In this document: positions 15,201 to 29,077 of the stretch, piece by piece
Layout: each line of letters opens with the position of its first letter
Position numbering within the stretch: the first letter of the stretch is position 1
Assembly: GCA_020055645.1 (NCBI GenBank)
Contig: CM034547.1
Location: 10,379,513-10,443,512, forward strand
Source of the DNA: Tomocerus qinae
Taxonomy: Eukaryota; Arthropoda; Collembola; Entomobryomorpha; Tomoceridae
DNA: 64,000 bases
Direction: 5' to 3'
The notes under the pieces: generated by a model
Databases searched by the model: none
What the model saw: only the letters and a program-made list of their open reading frames with translations
Told to the model about the DNA's origin: nothing
Made by a program: the position numbers and the translations under genes

Positions 15201-18200
15201 TGACTTATGTTTGCTAGCATTGAACACTATATTTATAATTATAATTAAGTTTCGCTAACCATTTTCTGTTTTACTTTTGCAGCCTGAAACCAACCATGAC
15301 ATTTTAGTGGAAAAATCCTCTTTATATCGAGTCGTCGTTCGCTATCTCAATCCTGGAGAACAGACTCATATAGGGGAAATTACTGCTACTCCTGATAATG
15401 CTAACGATGTAGAGCAGAAGTACAAAGTGAGATTTGAGCCAAAAGCAGGCTTCGTGACGGTCTCAACTGGAAATGTTCCTTCCCCATTTGTTCTTAACCC
15501 AGGAAGATGGCATTTCACCATAAAGATAGACAAATACATTCTAATTGTGAGGCTTATTCCTTTGTTAAAACGATACATTGTTGTATATTTTAGGTTTAAA
15601 GCAATTTAAAATTATTTTTAGGATTATTTCACTCTGCTTCCTGCAGCCTATTATGAAGGTTCTATTCTACAACAAAGAGTCAGCGAACCCTGTCGCATTA
15701 ATACGACAGGACGTGCTGAAATATTCAAAGGAACAAATATCATCCCGGATCCTTGTATCAAGTTGCAATATCCTAATATTGACAAGTTTGATAATGTCAG
15801 AGGAACAGAAGGATACATCGACGATGAAGGGGATCGCATAGATCCATCTCATTTCTACAAAGACAAAAGGGTTTGTTCAAATATTAATTTTGTGTCATGC
15901 TTTTGTTGTTTTATTTGTGTACAAAATTATATCTAGGTCTTGGAAACCCTTGGTCTTGATGTTGACCAAATTGTCCTTTTAAGTCCTCAGCAAAGAGAAT
16001 TGAGTCTAGATTTGCCTGTGAGTAAAGGAGGAAGATATGCGTTGCTCCTTGAATACTTTACTCCACAAGGAGCTAACCTCACCAACCTTATTGTTGAAGC
16101 CACATCAAAGAAAGGTTACACTTCCCTCGAACTCAAACCATTGTTAATTTACTAGCTTTTAGCTGCTTTTGTATTTAATTGCTTAGCATTTAATATACTT
16201 TAATTACTCATTTGATTAAACATATATATTCAGGAATGACTAAAGGAAACGCGCCTATTTACAATTGCAAATTGGCCACTCTTTGTCGACAGGTAGTTAC
16301 AACTCCTGAAGGGGAAGTAGCTATTTTCCGGTTTGATCAAAGTCAGATAACCCTTTCCGTTCAGGTATTATATTTATCATATCTTCCTTCAGTTTCTTTA
16401 CATTTAATTATTATGTAGCCATAATCTTTTTCTCAAAATGGACTTTTCAGGCTCCAGAAAATAGTACTGATCGAATAGCACTTCACACAATTACTGCGAT
16501 TCCCCTTGGTAAATGGTCATTAGATCATATTCGGCCGAAAGAATTCTGTATTATGAAGAATGGCTCCTGTATTGTGTCGTCTTACGAAGTACCTCCAGAC
16601 TCTACTAAAGTAAGAAACGATTTCTTGAAAATTCCCGGAAATTAGTTTTTGGAACCATGAAATGTCTTAAAGATCTAAGAAAAATTTAAATTGTCAATCT
16701 TTAGGTTGAGGCTGAAGCAAATCACCCAGATCGAATTGCTGACGATGATAATAAACCTCCAGGAGTTACGGATACCTTCCGTCAGTTAATTCTTCTTGAT
16801 AATAGAGATACAAGAGTTGACATTGCAGGAAGAGTTCCTAATCCTGGTTACTATACGTTCTTGGTTCACTATCATCAGCCAGAAAATCCGGGTACTGAAA
16901 AAACAAAAACATTCAAGCAGAAATGTTATAGAATATTGTAAGGTTATTTACTTGTTATTTATTTAGATTTCACATTGGATATTCTGGTTCAAAATGGACA
17001 GCATTACGAAGCTCGAGTTCCAGTTGTACATTGCCCATCCACTGCCGGATGTCGCTCCCTTGTATCTCAAGATGACAAAAACGCACGATTTTACGTAGAA
17101 GATGATTTCATCGTAACCTTGAAATCTCCTAAGAATGTATGGATAGATTATCTCCTAGCTGTTCCGTCGTCTTACGATAACCAAAAGGAACTTGAGAAAT
17201 TCTTGGAACAAACACCGTTGGATGAAACTCGACGCTTCATTGCAGAGTGTGGACAAAATCACATGTTTTTGTCCAAGAACACATCTGGTATGACATTTTT
17301 TGAAAAAATCGTTTTAAAAACTTGTAAAACTGCAATTTATCATGTGTTATAATTTCCTCAGAATTCTGCCGAAATGCCGTGTTTTCTCTAACTGCTGATT
17401 ATATCAATGGAGCTTTGCCGTGTGAATGTGATTTCGGAGGATCTAAGAGTTTTGAATGTGAAGAGTTCGGAGGTCAATGCCAATGTAAAGATTACGTGAT
17501 TGGAAGACGTTGTGAACGATGTAGAACTGGATATTTCGGTTTTCCGGACTGCAAACCCTGTGATTGTCCGTCAACTGCACTATGCGACCCTTCAAATGGT
17601 TATCTTTCGTTTTGATACATTAAGATAACTCATAGAATAAGTTTTTATAAATTTCTGTTATCTTTGATATAGGTGAATGTATTTGTCCACCACGTGTAAC
17701 TGGAGAAAAATGTGATACTTGCTCATCACTCACATATGGGTTCGACGCTTTGATCGGTTGCGAAGAGTGTTCATGTAGTCCTCTTGGTGTGGAAGGTGGC
17801 AATTTACAATGCGATTTATTGAATGGACAATGTACGTGTAAACCGAATGTTGTTGGGAGAACATGTGATCGTTGCTTAGCTGGTTATTGGGCATTCCCTT
17901 ACTGTCAACTTTGTGATTGTGATTACAGAGGGACCACCATTGACATTTGTAACCAGGTATGATTACGTTAATAATTAATTATTACAATACAAACTACCTA
18001 GTGAGATTTTGCCTGATATTACCGACATTCATTAGGACACAGCGCAATGCTTCTGCAAGGCCAATGTAGAGCGCAGAGGTTGTGATACATGCAAAGATGG
18101 AAGTTTCAACTTAGAGGAAACTAATCCTTCTGGTTGCACTAAATGTTTCTGCTTCGGGAAAACAACGAGATGTTCCTCATCCTCTTTATTCTGGAATCAA

Positions 18201-21200
18201 TTGACGGCTGGGAAGAATCAATGGACATGTATCGCTTTTGATCCAAATAAGAATAACGCTGTAGAGACAGGATTAGAATTAGAGTTTGAAGATGTAGAAA
18301 TTGAAGATCCAGATGTCTTTGTCCCGTTATACATTCCAGAATATACAGTTCCTGATCAGAACGAATCTCATGTACTCTACTTCAAGGTGGATACCCCTGG
18401 AAATTACTTGTCATCTTATGGTGGTAGATTGTCATACACTGTTGTATCCGATCCTGACGATAACGAAGGTCAGTTGTATGCATAATAAAAAAACTGCAGA
18501 TTAGGAAGCGGTTTTTACGGCAATGTTTTGTTTTTCTTTCAGATCGTGAGACATTTGTAGGACCCGATGTAATTATAGAAGGCCGAGAATTAGCACCATC
18601 GTCGAATGTGATTCGCTTAATGCATTTATCTGTTGACCATTTAGATGGAGGCCATGCTATGAGAATGTCTGTACCTCTCATGGAAGAAAATTTTGTCGTA
18701 CTGAGTCCAACTGGTGGTATGGTATCTGCCACTAGAGATCAACTCATGATTGTTCTTAAAGAGTTTCAAGCAATTTACATTCGAGCTGGATATTGGAGAA
18801 AAACGAGAGAAGCCAAGTTAGATTCATTTTAATTTTATCATGTCTATAAAGGCAGTTAAAAACAAATACGAAGATGTAAGTGAATTATTGCAGATTGAGT
18901 GCATACAGTCTTGAAATCGGTTCAGAAGAATTGGACTCTCCAGAGGAAAGGGCCCTTTCTGTTGAACAATGTCATTGTCCCCCGAATTACCGAGGTAATT
19001 CTTGCGAGGAATGTGCTTCTGGATATTATCGATCCCAACAAGGCCCTTTTGGTGGTTTTTGTGTTCCTTGTAATTGCAATGGCCATTCTGACATATGCGA
19101 CCCTGTATCCGGTATTTGTCAAGATTGTAAACATAACACTACCGGCGAACATTGTGAAAAATGCCAAGAAGGTTATCACGGAGATGCGTCTCTAGGGACG
19201 CCTTACGATTGTCTAATATGCGCTTGTCCACTTCCTCTCATATCTAACAAGTATGATCTACATAATGTTCAAATATTAATCCTCTTTGATTCTAAATTAT
19301 TGACTTTTAACCATTTTAATTTCTTTTCAGCTTTGCATCAAGCTGTGAACTATCTCAAGACGGCTTAGAAATCAGTTGCAACTGTAGAGACGGCTATCTT
19401 GGGGCACGATGCGAAGGATGTGGACCTGGGTATTACGGGCGACCTGAAGTGCCTGGTAATTTTGCTACAATCTTTTTACCTAAGTGTTTACTGTTATGTA
19501 AATAGTTTTTTTAATGAATTGTAATACTCAAATGAATACAGGTGATTATTGCAAGCCTTGTGATTGTTCTGGAAATATTGACGTGAACGATCCGCAATCA
19601 TGCGATACTGTCACAGGAGCTTGTCTACGGTGCATGAACAACACAGGCGGTCCAGCATGTAATCTTTGTGCTCCAGGATTTTTTGGTGATGCATTACTAA
19701 CTAAAGACTGCCGATCTTGTAACTGTCAAGTTTGTGGCACTCACCAGTGCGACCATTCAACTGGAGAGTGTGAGTGTTTGCAGAATGTCGTCGGAGTGAA
19801 TTGTGATCAATGTCAACCGGATCATTATGGGATGTCACTGTGCGATGGAACAGGCTGTCATTATTGTGATTGTGCGGAAGCCTCTTTGTCTTCGCAGTGT
19901 GATGACACAACCGGGCAGTGTGAATGTCGCAAGGGAACAACTGGAAGGCGGTGTGAGAGGTGTGCTCCGGGTTACTGGAATTACTCGCCAGAAGGATGCC
20001 AAGGTACTTTACTTTTAACATTTTATTATTTTCATTTTGTTGATTTTTCATTGCCATTTTTATTTTTTAGCTTGTGAGTGCAATCAAGAATACGCAATTG
20101 GAGTAGGCTGTGATCCTCAGACAGGCCAGTGCTCTTGCCTTCCGGGTGTTGTAGGAGAGAAATGTGACAGATGTCCATACAGATGGGTTCTTATAGAGGA
20201 TAGGGGATGCCAGTCTTGTGGTCCTTGTCAACATCAACTTCTAGATGACACTGACGCAATGGCTGCTTTACTTGATCCCGTCAAGGCGGAATTTGAAGTA
20301 ATATTGTTCTAAGTGTTCTAATTATAACCTTCAATGAGCATAGATATAATTTCTACCTTTGCTGTTTAGTCTGTAGCTGTCAGCTACTTTACAACACAGA
20401 AACTGGCTTACTTCAATGAAACTGCCCAATTATTGGCACCGGATGTTAGATTGCTTGATCCTAAACAAGTTGACTTAGGCCCAATCAATAAAACTGTAGA
20501 TGCTTTAGAACAAGATGGAAATAACTACAAACAGAAGGTTTTATTTTATTGCCCATATTGTTCTTGCTAGTATTTTTAAGGCTATCATACCAATTTTATG
20601 ATGGAATTTTTAGGTTGAAGTGTACAGGGACTCTCTGAAGGCCAAAGCAGAACAGAGTGCTAAACTGCGTCAAAAATCAATTGAAGTGGAATCTAAAGTG
20701 CAAGAAGCGGTGGCGAAAGCAACTACTGCTGTCTTCGAAACCAAAGATTTAATGGAAGGATTACTCAGAGAGGAAAAACGTATTAAAACTCATCATTAAT
20801 GAAATTATATATAAATAGATATCATTAACAGAGTTAGTATGTTATATTTTTCTACTAAAGACTATAGTTGAACTGATAATTATAATTATGGTTAACTTAT
20901 AGCTGTCTCAAGCCCTCAAACTGAAGCTGCCAGAGCGGAAGCAGAAGCTATAATAGAAACGATGCGAAACGTTAAATTTGAACCGAAGGAAGCTTCTAAA
21001 GAAAATGACAGCGCGATTGCAGTCAGAAATCAAATGAAAGAATTTGTTAAACCCATCACTGGATTGAACAAGCAACTAAAATCCGAAGCAGAAAAAATTG
21101 CTGCGATTAAAGAAAAATTAAAGGATCTCCGCAACCAAAGTGACTATAGTGTTTTGACTGCCAGGAAAGCTAATGAAATTTCTAATCAGATAAGGTGATG

Positions 21201-24200
21201 ATTTATAATTTTGGACCTTAAAAAATATTCGAATTGTGATACTGAAGTTATATTGACATTTTAAACTTTTTTAAACTCTCTAGAGAATCAAAATTCCCAG
21301 CGAAATTGTCTGTTTTGGAAGATCGTGCAAATGAAATGTTGGACAATGTAGAAAACGCAACAGAGATAAATCGAATGATTCCCGATCTGGTGGATAACTT
21401 GGAGGAATCCTTTAACAATTTAAGTGCGAAATTTTGGCTGTCATAATTTTCATTCCATAATCTTAGTTTATTATTATTAATTATTAATGAATTCGTATGT
21501 ACTTTAGGTCCTTTATTGACCAGTGTACAGGAGATGAGGGGACCATTAGCACAAAATGTAGAAACGCTGAAAAATGAATTACAAAATAATGAAAATACAA
21601 TAGACGTCAGTCAAGATCATGCTCGAAAACTAAAGGAAGAAGCCGATGAGTTGGATCTTATGCTTGGAGACACTCGTGATGCCTCCGAAAATGCATTTGC
21701 GGCGGCTACTGCGTATCAAGATATTGTAGATGCATTACAAGAAGCACAAAGAGCAGCTAATCAAGCAAAAGATAATGCTGCCAATGCCACTGTGATGGTT
21801 TGTTAAACATTTGCATGTAGTCCAATAGCAAAGTACTGATTGTTTATAGTATAAATATCTATTTATGATTTAAGATTAATCGATACAAGTTATACTAGGC
21901 TTTTATTATAAAAACTAGGTCTTCAAAACATTATACAATAATAACCTACTATATACTAACTAACTATATGTAGCAACGAAAGGGTATTCTGAGTAAGGAT
22001 TCGTTATTTGAATGGTTGTTTCAAAATGATTGCAGACAAATGGCTTGGAGGATGAATCCAATATAGCAAAGGAACCATCACAAAATCTTTTGGCAATGGC
22101 GAGAGATTCACTAAAGGAAGTTGAAATTGAATTGAAAATTCCGCTAGAAGACTACAAAATGAATATAAAGGACATTGACATGATGAACAAGAAAACAAAC
22201 ACGTCTCTAAATAATTTTGACAGGTAATTATTCTTTGAATGAAAATAATATAAAATATATATATTTAAACATCAACTTAGTAGAAAGTTATTTTCTCATG
22301 CAAAGGGATATATGAGACTTTCACTAGAGAGAAATAACTTTTGTGATGAAAGTCTCTAGATAAAGACATTTAAAATAAATTTCTGTGACATTTCAATGGA
22401 ATGATTTTGTCTTTCCAGAGCTTTAGACAGAATTTCTATTCCAACTGACAGCAGAGATATTGAAGAATCTATAGTGGTGTCTGATGACGCAACAAGAAGA
22501 GCGGAACAAGCTCGCAATACTGTTGATGAATTACTAGCTCAATTACCGGAAGAATCAAGTAACGCCCGTAGGCTTAGAGTTACCGTGAACGACTTGAACA
22601 AAAATGTTGAAATTTCTAATAACCAATGTAAGTCCAAACGTTTGCATATTTTTCTACTCCGTCCATAAGGCCGGTAAATTCATAAATAAATTGATGTGTA
22701 TTGTAATGAATGGAGTTAATAAAACATGGTAAAACTAATAACACTAATACTGTTATACGTACAAATATTTAATAGCACCTAATGCTTATTTTTTAGTAAA
22801 TCAAGCCAAGGAGTCTATTCCTCTATCAGCAGCAATAACAGGCAATCTTGAAAACAGAAAGCCTAAGATTGAATCTAAAAGAACAGAGTTGAATGCGAAG
22901 TTATCTGATCTCAAAGCGAAAATTGCGGAAGCACGGGAACAAGCTAATAGAGTTCCGGTTGCAATTAATATGGACCAAAGATCCTCTCTGCTGGTAGCTA
23001 ATCCCCAGTCGTTAGAGTCGCAACAAGCTCAGACAAAACTTTCTGTAAACTTCAAGACCCATGAACCAGACGGACTTCTTGTTTATCTTGGAAATGAGCC
23101 AGGAAGAAAGGGAGAGGTATAAAAAATTGCTTTTCAGAATTCGTAACCTTCTTTTCGTCCTGTAATATTATCATTCCTAATAGGACGACTTCATGGCAAT
23201 TGAAATCGAAAGAGGATACCCTGTACTTTCCATCGATCTAGGATCAGGACCTCAACGTATTACCAACGATAAATTCGTTGCTGACGATAAATGGCACAAA
23301 GCAACTGTAGATCGAGCAGGAAAAACTGTTCGGTTCACCATAACATCTGAAGACCAATATGGAAAATTCCATGATACACCAGCCGACGATTATCTTCCAG
23401 GCACCAAATCCCTTTTGAATGTCGATCGTAACTCTTCAAAATTGTACGTAGGAGGATTACCGGATGGTCAAGATAAACCTCATATAAAATTTTCTTCTTT
23501 CCGAGGAGCTGTCGATGACTTGACTATTGGGGGCGAAAAAGTTGGCCTATGGAACTTCAAGGAAGCTTCTAATTTGGCACCGGCTTTGGAAAGGTTATTT
23601 TCGTCAATTTTAATAAAAATGTTTTGTATCATTAAATAGGTATAATAACTAAAGGCGTTTTTTGTATTCGTAGAAATAACACTGAAGAAGCTAAGCAAGA
23701 GCAAGGGTTACGGTTTCAAGGAAATGGATACTCAATTCTGGAAAGCAAGCAATATTCATTTAAAACTCGCTCTGCCCTTCGACTTCGATTCCAAACAAGA
23801 GCAAAGAATGGCTTACTGTTCTTAGTGGGGAAAGGTAAAAAGTTCATGGCACTGGAAGTTGCTAATGGGTCTCTGGTCTATCAATACAATCTTGGAGGGG
23901 GTTCTGCGCGTATCGTCTCAAGAAACACTTATAATGATGGCTCTTGGCATATTGTTGAAGCTGTAATACATAATATAAATCACTTACGTGTTTATCTATT
24001 TTGAACAAGGGAACGCATTAATTTTGTTTTGTTGGGTTAAAAAGGTTCGTGAAAAACAAGACAGCGTTTTAATCGTAGACAACGTTGAAAGATTGGGTGG
24101 AAAAAGTCCTGGACGACAAATAAACCTCCCAGTTTCGGATCATATGTATTTTGGAGGGTATCCTGGTGATCATGGGTATTCTGATGTGACTAATAAAGAT

Positions 24201-26558
24201 TTCGAAGGATGTATCGAATCAGTCACTATTGACGGAGCACCGGTGGACTTGGCCCAAGCGGTGGAAACACGCTATACTGTACTTGGATGTCCTTCTTCTC
24301 AAGTTGATCAAACTGTAACTACATTCTTTGGAAATGGATTCGTGAAAATTGCATTGACAACTTCACCTGTCGCAGGTTAATTTTAATACATAAGTACTCC
24401 AATAAGTTGGAAACCAAGATTTTAATCGCAAACCTTTCTATATCATTCTATAGGTCCTCAAATCGTCAAGAGTGACGATACGTTTGAATTAAACTTCCGA
24501 TTCCGAAGCAATGGAACAAATGGAATTATATTTTATGGTACGGATAAAAATCAAGCAAACTATCTCTCAGTTTCGATGTCAGAAGGGTCCTTGCATATCA
24601 AAACTGAACCTGGTGGTACTCAACTTCGTACAGCTGCTTTGAACGATGCAAATTGGCATGTAGTAACTATTTCCAGAGATCAAAGCCAACTTTTAGTTAA
24701 CGTAGATGATGTCACGGATTACACGTAAGTGTATAAATATTGTAAATAGGTTCCTTGGTCTTGTCGTGTTTAAATAATTTTCATGGAAAATTTATAGATA
24801 TCCTGCATCAGGTGGTCCAATTTCCCTGACCACACCTGGTTCCATGTATTTATTCGGTGGTAAACCCAATGGCTTTAAAGTTCGTGAATATGCTCTGGTG
24901 TCCCAAGAACCATTCACAGGATGCCTCGGCGATATTTATATCAACGGAAAGCAGATAGATTTCACGGATGCCATTGTCAAAAATGCAACTCTAAGTCAGA
25001 AATGTATAACTGGAGCTGATAAAGTTGCAGAAGAACTTATTTCCAGCAAAAGTCCTACAATTCCTAAATGGGATGATACTGAAGATGATGAAATAATACC
25101 AGTTCGCACAACTACCACAAAGAGACCCGAAGTACTTTACCCAGATGTTGGAGGAAATGAAGTTAGTACTTTGGACGAAGATGAAGATTCTGAAGAGATT
25201 GAAGAAAGGACAACAAAGAAACCGAAAATAGATGATGTTCCTCCAACGCCATTTATGGAATGTGCACTACCATACCGAACTGAAACTCAAGAAACTTATG
25301 ACGTGTCTATGGAAGAAGGGATTCGCTTTGGAAATTACGATAAGTCGTCTCGCCTTGAATATAATGTGCCCGAAGACGATGGCAGCCGCTCTACTTATTC
25401 CATTCAATTCAAAACTAGTCGACCCAACGGTTTAATTTTCATGTGGACCAATTTCGACCATAATGATTACGAAGTTTTATTAATGAAAAATGGATTCCTC
25501 CATTTTGCTTTCAATTCTGGTTCAGGGCCTGCTTACTTAAATTCCTCAGTGACTTTTAATGATACAAAATGGCATACCGCCAGTGTTTCTCGCCATAGAG
25601 TTCAAGGAGAGTTGTCTGTTGATGGAAGTGTAGTTGCTACTGGAAATTCTTCGGGAACAACCACAAATATAAACGCAGGAAAAACTATTTTCATTGGTGG
25701 TCTTCCATTGACCGCGTGGAATAAAAAGGTTACTGTGAGTAGAATCCTGCAGGTTAATTCACCTTTCAGAGGTTGCATTAAAAATTTCATGCTGAAAAAC
25801 AGAGTCCCCCCACCACCAAAAGTGATTCATTCTGTCGAACGTTGCACAGACGATTCTGAAGATGGTTTTTATTTCTACCCCAATCAAGGCTTCTTAAAAC
25901 TACGTAAGATTCAAGTTTTTACCATTCTTAGGCGTAATAAAATTATTAAAGTAGTCTTTCAAATAGCGTTAAAAAATTATTACTATTTCTTACTTTTAGA
26001 GGACAATTTCAAAGCTGGACGGACAATCAAAATGTCATTAAGCATTCGGCCGAGACATCCCTCTGGAATTCTAGTTTCAGTTCACGGTGAAAAGGATTAC
26101 ATGGTTTTGCAAATGATAAACGGCTCTATCAAATTCACAGTGGATAATGGCAAAGGAGGAGTTTACAGCAGCTTCTCGCAAGGCACTTATGATCTTTGTG
26201 ATGGACGGTGGCACGATATCACAGGCAAGATTAAGATTATTGATTACCAGAAAACAATTTATTATATTCTATTATTTTTTTTCATTTTACAGTTGTTAAG
26301 TCCAAAAACGTCGTTACACTGCAACTGGATAAAGTATTTTCGAGTCCTGGCATTGGTCCAGCTGGAAAAGATGCAACAAACACTAACCATCCATTGTATT
26401 TGGGTGGTCATCCTGATCCAGCGAATGCCAGAGGAGTTGAAACATTGGATCAGTTCGTTGGGTGTATGAAAGACTTCAGCATTGTTGGACGAAATTTCAG
26501 AATTAATCATGATTCGGTTATAGGAAAAGTAGGGTTACACAGTTGTCCTTCAAACTGA
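6270..26558 (+). CDS. LanA: Laminin subunit alpha (LanA / vertebrate alpha-3/5 type), complete, 44 coding exons
   Basis: Secreted basement-membrane alpha chain that trimerises with laminin beta and gamma. The exons sum to 11,211 nt (about 3,736 aa; the Drosophila chain is about 3,700). Exon 1 (6270-6542) encodes a signal peptide and the start [16 protein letters not shown] of the LN domain (about residues 45-280, through 9979). Laminin EGF-like modules with regular C-x-C spacing follow (10072-14819), then a long non-EGF domain (15283-17287), more EGF modules (17362-18150), an L4 domain (about 18190-18816), EGF modules (18894-20297), a coiled coil (20370-23116) and five LG domains (about 22950-26558). 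A Thr/Asp/Glu-rich linker (25060-25240) separates LG3 from LG4. Exon ends: 7760-7906, 9312-9439, 9609-9717, 9809-9979, 10072-10285, 10386-10595, 10694-10966, 11098-11235, 11337-11609, 13157-13291, 13567-13731, 13921-14079, 14563-14819, 15283-15546, 15622-15870, 15937-16114, 16234-16364, 16451-16609, 16705-16891, 16967-17287, 17362-17598, 17673-17956, 18036-18468, 18543-18816, 18894-19250, 19331-19455, 19542-20003, 20071-20297, 20370-20537, 20614-20779, 20903-21194, 21284-21423, 21508-21797, 22036-22223, 22419-22627, 22797-23116, 23184-23593, 23674-23962, 24045-24375, 24454-24724, 24798-25903, 26000-26224 (GC donor), 26293-26558. All junctions keep frame; no break seen. Confidence 0.97.
11610..13156 (+). 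other. Long laminin intron 10
   Basis: This 1.5-kb intron is the longest in the gene; introns 1 (6543-7759) and 2 (7907-9311) are the other long ones. It contains a 105-codon open frame at 12342-12659 that is rich in Tyr, Leu, Val and Lys, with no recognisable domain. I read that frame as chance in AT-rich DNA. No nested gene is supported. Long 5' introns often carry enhancers, but nothing here demonstrates that. Confidence 0.5.
22284..22356. repeat. Interlocking palindromes in laminin intron 35
   Basis: Two inverted repeats alternate: 22284-22297 pairs with 22329-22341 (AAAGTTATT core, one bulge), and GAGACTTTCA at 22314-22323 pairs with 22347-22356. The order arm1, arm2, arm1', arm2' cannot form as two nested stems at once. 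It is probably a decayed repeat. Confidence 0.5.
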
Positions 26559-26597
26559 GCATAGCAAAATCAAGTAATTAAACGTAGCTATATGTGA

Positions 26598-26603
26598 AAT
26601 AAA
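26598..26603 (+). terminator. Laminin polyadenylation signal
   Basis: AATAAA lies 40 nt after the laminin stop codon and is the first canonical hexamer. More AT-rich 3' sequence follows, so longer 3'UTR forms are possible. Confidence 0.55.
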
Positions 26604-28524
26604 ATGGTTTGTTACTTTTATATAAATATAATTAATATATATAAGACTCAAAGTCATTGGTCATTACAAATAGGTCAGTTTAGTAATTTCTTCGTTGTAC
26701 TTACTTAAATAGTTACACATATCTTTTGTTCGTAAAGTTGTAGTTACATGCAAGGTGGATTTTGAAATGTATGTTATGTTGTATGCGAACCATGCGTGCG
26801 TCATTCTGTATGATTGCTTTAGCAAATAAGTACTGAAAACAATCACAAATTATAAAACCCAGGTTAATGAATAAATAAATTATACAAAGAATAATATAAA
26901 ATGTAAATGTGTATGAATACTGCTGTAGTGTGTATGATAAAAGATTTTGTTGTTAATTTTGAAATTGTTTGTTACCGAAACTAAGTTAAGTCTTAATGGG
27001 AATGTAATATGAGATATTGATTGAACATAATATAATCATAAAATACGTTAGGTACCTATGTTAATTTAAATTTAGGTTATAGACTAATTAGCCAATTACT
27101 TATGTAGTCATACTTTATTGTATCACAAAGCTACAATCACTGCCAAAGTGCCTAATTAGTATATAATAATATTATTACTTTAATAGTAGTGTGGCAAAAG
27201 ATTAACTCCTTTGCCTTTTGTTACATATATAATTTCGAAGATCGAAGAATTTATGGTCTTTTTTCTATATCCGTGAAATTCAATATTTGGCTATTTTGGC
27301 TTTTGGCCCCATTTTATTACTTGTTGAGTTCCTCTAATCAATGTTTGTAGAATATAAATATACAATATAGGGTCACAAAATATCTGGAATCTAATTTGAT
27401 AAAAGTCAAGCAAGAAAGCGATTATAAAATATTTGTAATTTAATAAAATTAAACTGGACTGGAATAGTTATATTTATAAAACTAGATATAGTATAATATA
27501 TTATTACTTATAGTAGAACAGCAATAAGTGTATTGTGTAAAAATGATGGTAGCATTCATGATCTAAATACCACAGTTTATAAGTAATTTACAATATAAAA
27601 TGTGTAATAATTTATCAGTGAAGACAATTTCCATGCTTTCAATGTCTGCGGCCAACTTAAATCAATGAATATGTATCAATCGGTTAACTCAGGTTAATTT
27701 CTGCTCAATTAATCTAAAATGTTTAAAGGTTGTCTCCAGTTTAATCAAAAATTGTATCAAATGAAAAAGCAAATAAAATAATTTTGTCAATTTCCTTTTG
27801 AGTAATTTACGATTGAATTGCATGCATCAATATCCATATACAATTGTGTTGCCATTGAGGCTATGAAACTAATGCTAATGATGAAAAGCGGAAACCGCAA
27901 CCGCACATGGACACAAACACGGACACACATGCTAGAAGTATTTATCGTACTATGTAATAACTATTACATAATATTATGACATGACATGTTTATAAGCGTA
28001 TAAAGCATATTAATTAAATTATTCTTGTTTTACCACATCATTCCAGCTACTAAGAAAGGATTACAAGGCTAATAATTATTAGTAATTAGCTAGAGTCCAC
28101 AAAGTAGTTGCATATTACGTAAAATATTATTGGAAATAGTGTATAAGTTGTATAAGTATATCTATAGCTATATCCATGGTATACACTAAGCTAAATAAAG
28201 TATTACTTATTTGATGTCTACATAAATGATAATATTATGGTCATTAGTCAAAACTCTCTATTCATTATGTAACTTGTTTTGAACCAAAGGCGACTATAAA
28301 TTCCGAACCACTTTTCTAGCTTCTTTATACTTTACACAAACTCATTTTAGTACGTGCAATTGCAAAGTTTTTGTTAGTAGTTGATTTAGATCTTATATCA
28401 TAATAAAATTATTTATTGGTCTCTCAGCTGAGGTGATAACTGATATTATGACTTAATTTCGCTCTTTATAATACTAATCAGTTTTTTAAAATCCCATTGT
28501 ATTCTCATTTTTTTAGGATTAAAA
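26604..28524. other. Intergenic AT-rich spacer
   Basis: I see no coding exon, RNA gene or bounded repeat in this stretch between laminin and the small secreted protein gene. It is very AT-rich with many short A/T runs and could include extended laminin 3'UTR. A TATAAAT sequence at about 28294 is the only promoter-like motif near the next gene. Confidence 0.4.
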
Positions 28525-29077
28525 ATGCTGAAATACTGCGCAGTTCTGGCCATATTTTTGTTCGTCTCAGTATATGAGACACAGTCGGCTGCAGCACCAG
28601 GTGACAGTTGTGATGGTCGGGTAACAAGATGGTGCGATTTTGACAATGCTCTTTGGTAATGGTCTAAGGGTTGACTCATTGAATCTAATTCTTTAAGATA
28701 TAATACTTGGTCATAGTTATGTAATATCTGTAATTTCATACGTGAGAAATTGAAATATATTTCAGTTTCTTTCTCGAATGATTAGGTGCAAAGGAGACAA
28801 ATGTAAATGTGTTCACAACTACATGCACTTTGATACCAACCGTCAGAAGTGTCTGAGTAAAGTTTGGTTTCCTTGTGGAGATACCTCTTCTAAAGATGTA
28901 GAAATGCCGAATATTGAGTGTGTCGAAAATGCTCGCTGCGCCCCATCTTCTCCCAATGCAGAATGCCGCTGCAAAACTGGTTTTCAAGAAAACGATGATG
29001 GATTCTGTGTTCCAGTGCGAGCACCAAGACCAAGAGTTTCCGGGTTGTTAGCTGCTGAGTGGGCCAGGACAGGATAA
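28525..29077 (+). CDS. Small secreted Cys-rich protein (EB/EGF-like), two exons
   Basis: Exons 28525-28655 and 28786-29077, joined at a phase-2 intron (TG|G = Trp), give about 141 aa. Residues 1-23 are a good signal peptide (MLKYCAVLAIFLFVSVYETQ, then SAA). The mature part has regularly spaced cysteines: CDGRVTRWCDF, then CKGDKCKCVHNY after the junction, C-x(8)-C in the middle and CRCKTGF near the end. This C-x-C followed by an aromatic residue and Gly resembles EB-module or EGF-like repeats of arthropod extracellular proteins. The basic tail (VRAPRPRV) is short. AATAAA overlaps the stop (29076-29081) and recurs at 29203. Specific function unknown; I recognise the style of domain, not an orthologue. 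Confidence 0.65.

Noticed and set aside
25232-25435. Alternative-frame ORFs overlapping laminin exons (for example 18899-19195, 25232-25435, 18382-18732 on the minus strand)
   Set aside because: All are shadows of the laminin reading frame, which is supported by domains and phases.
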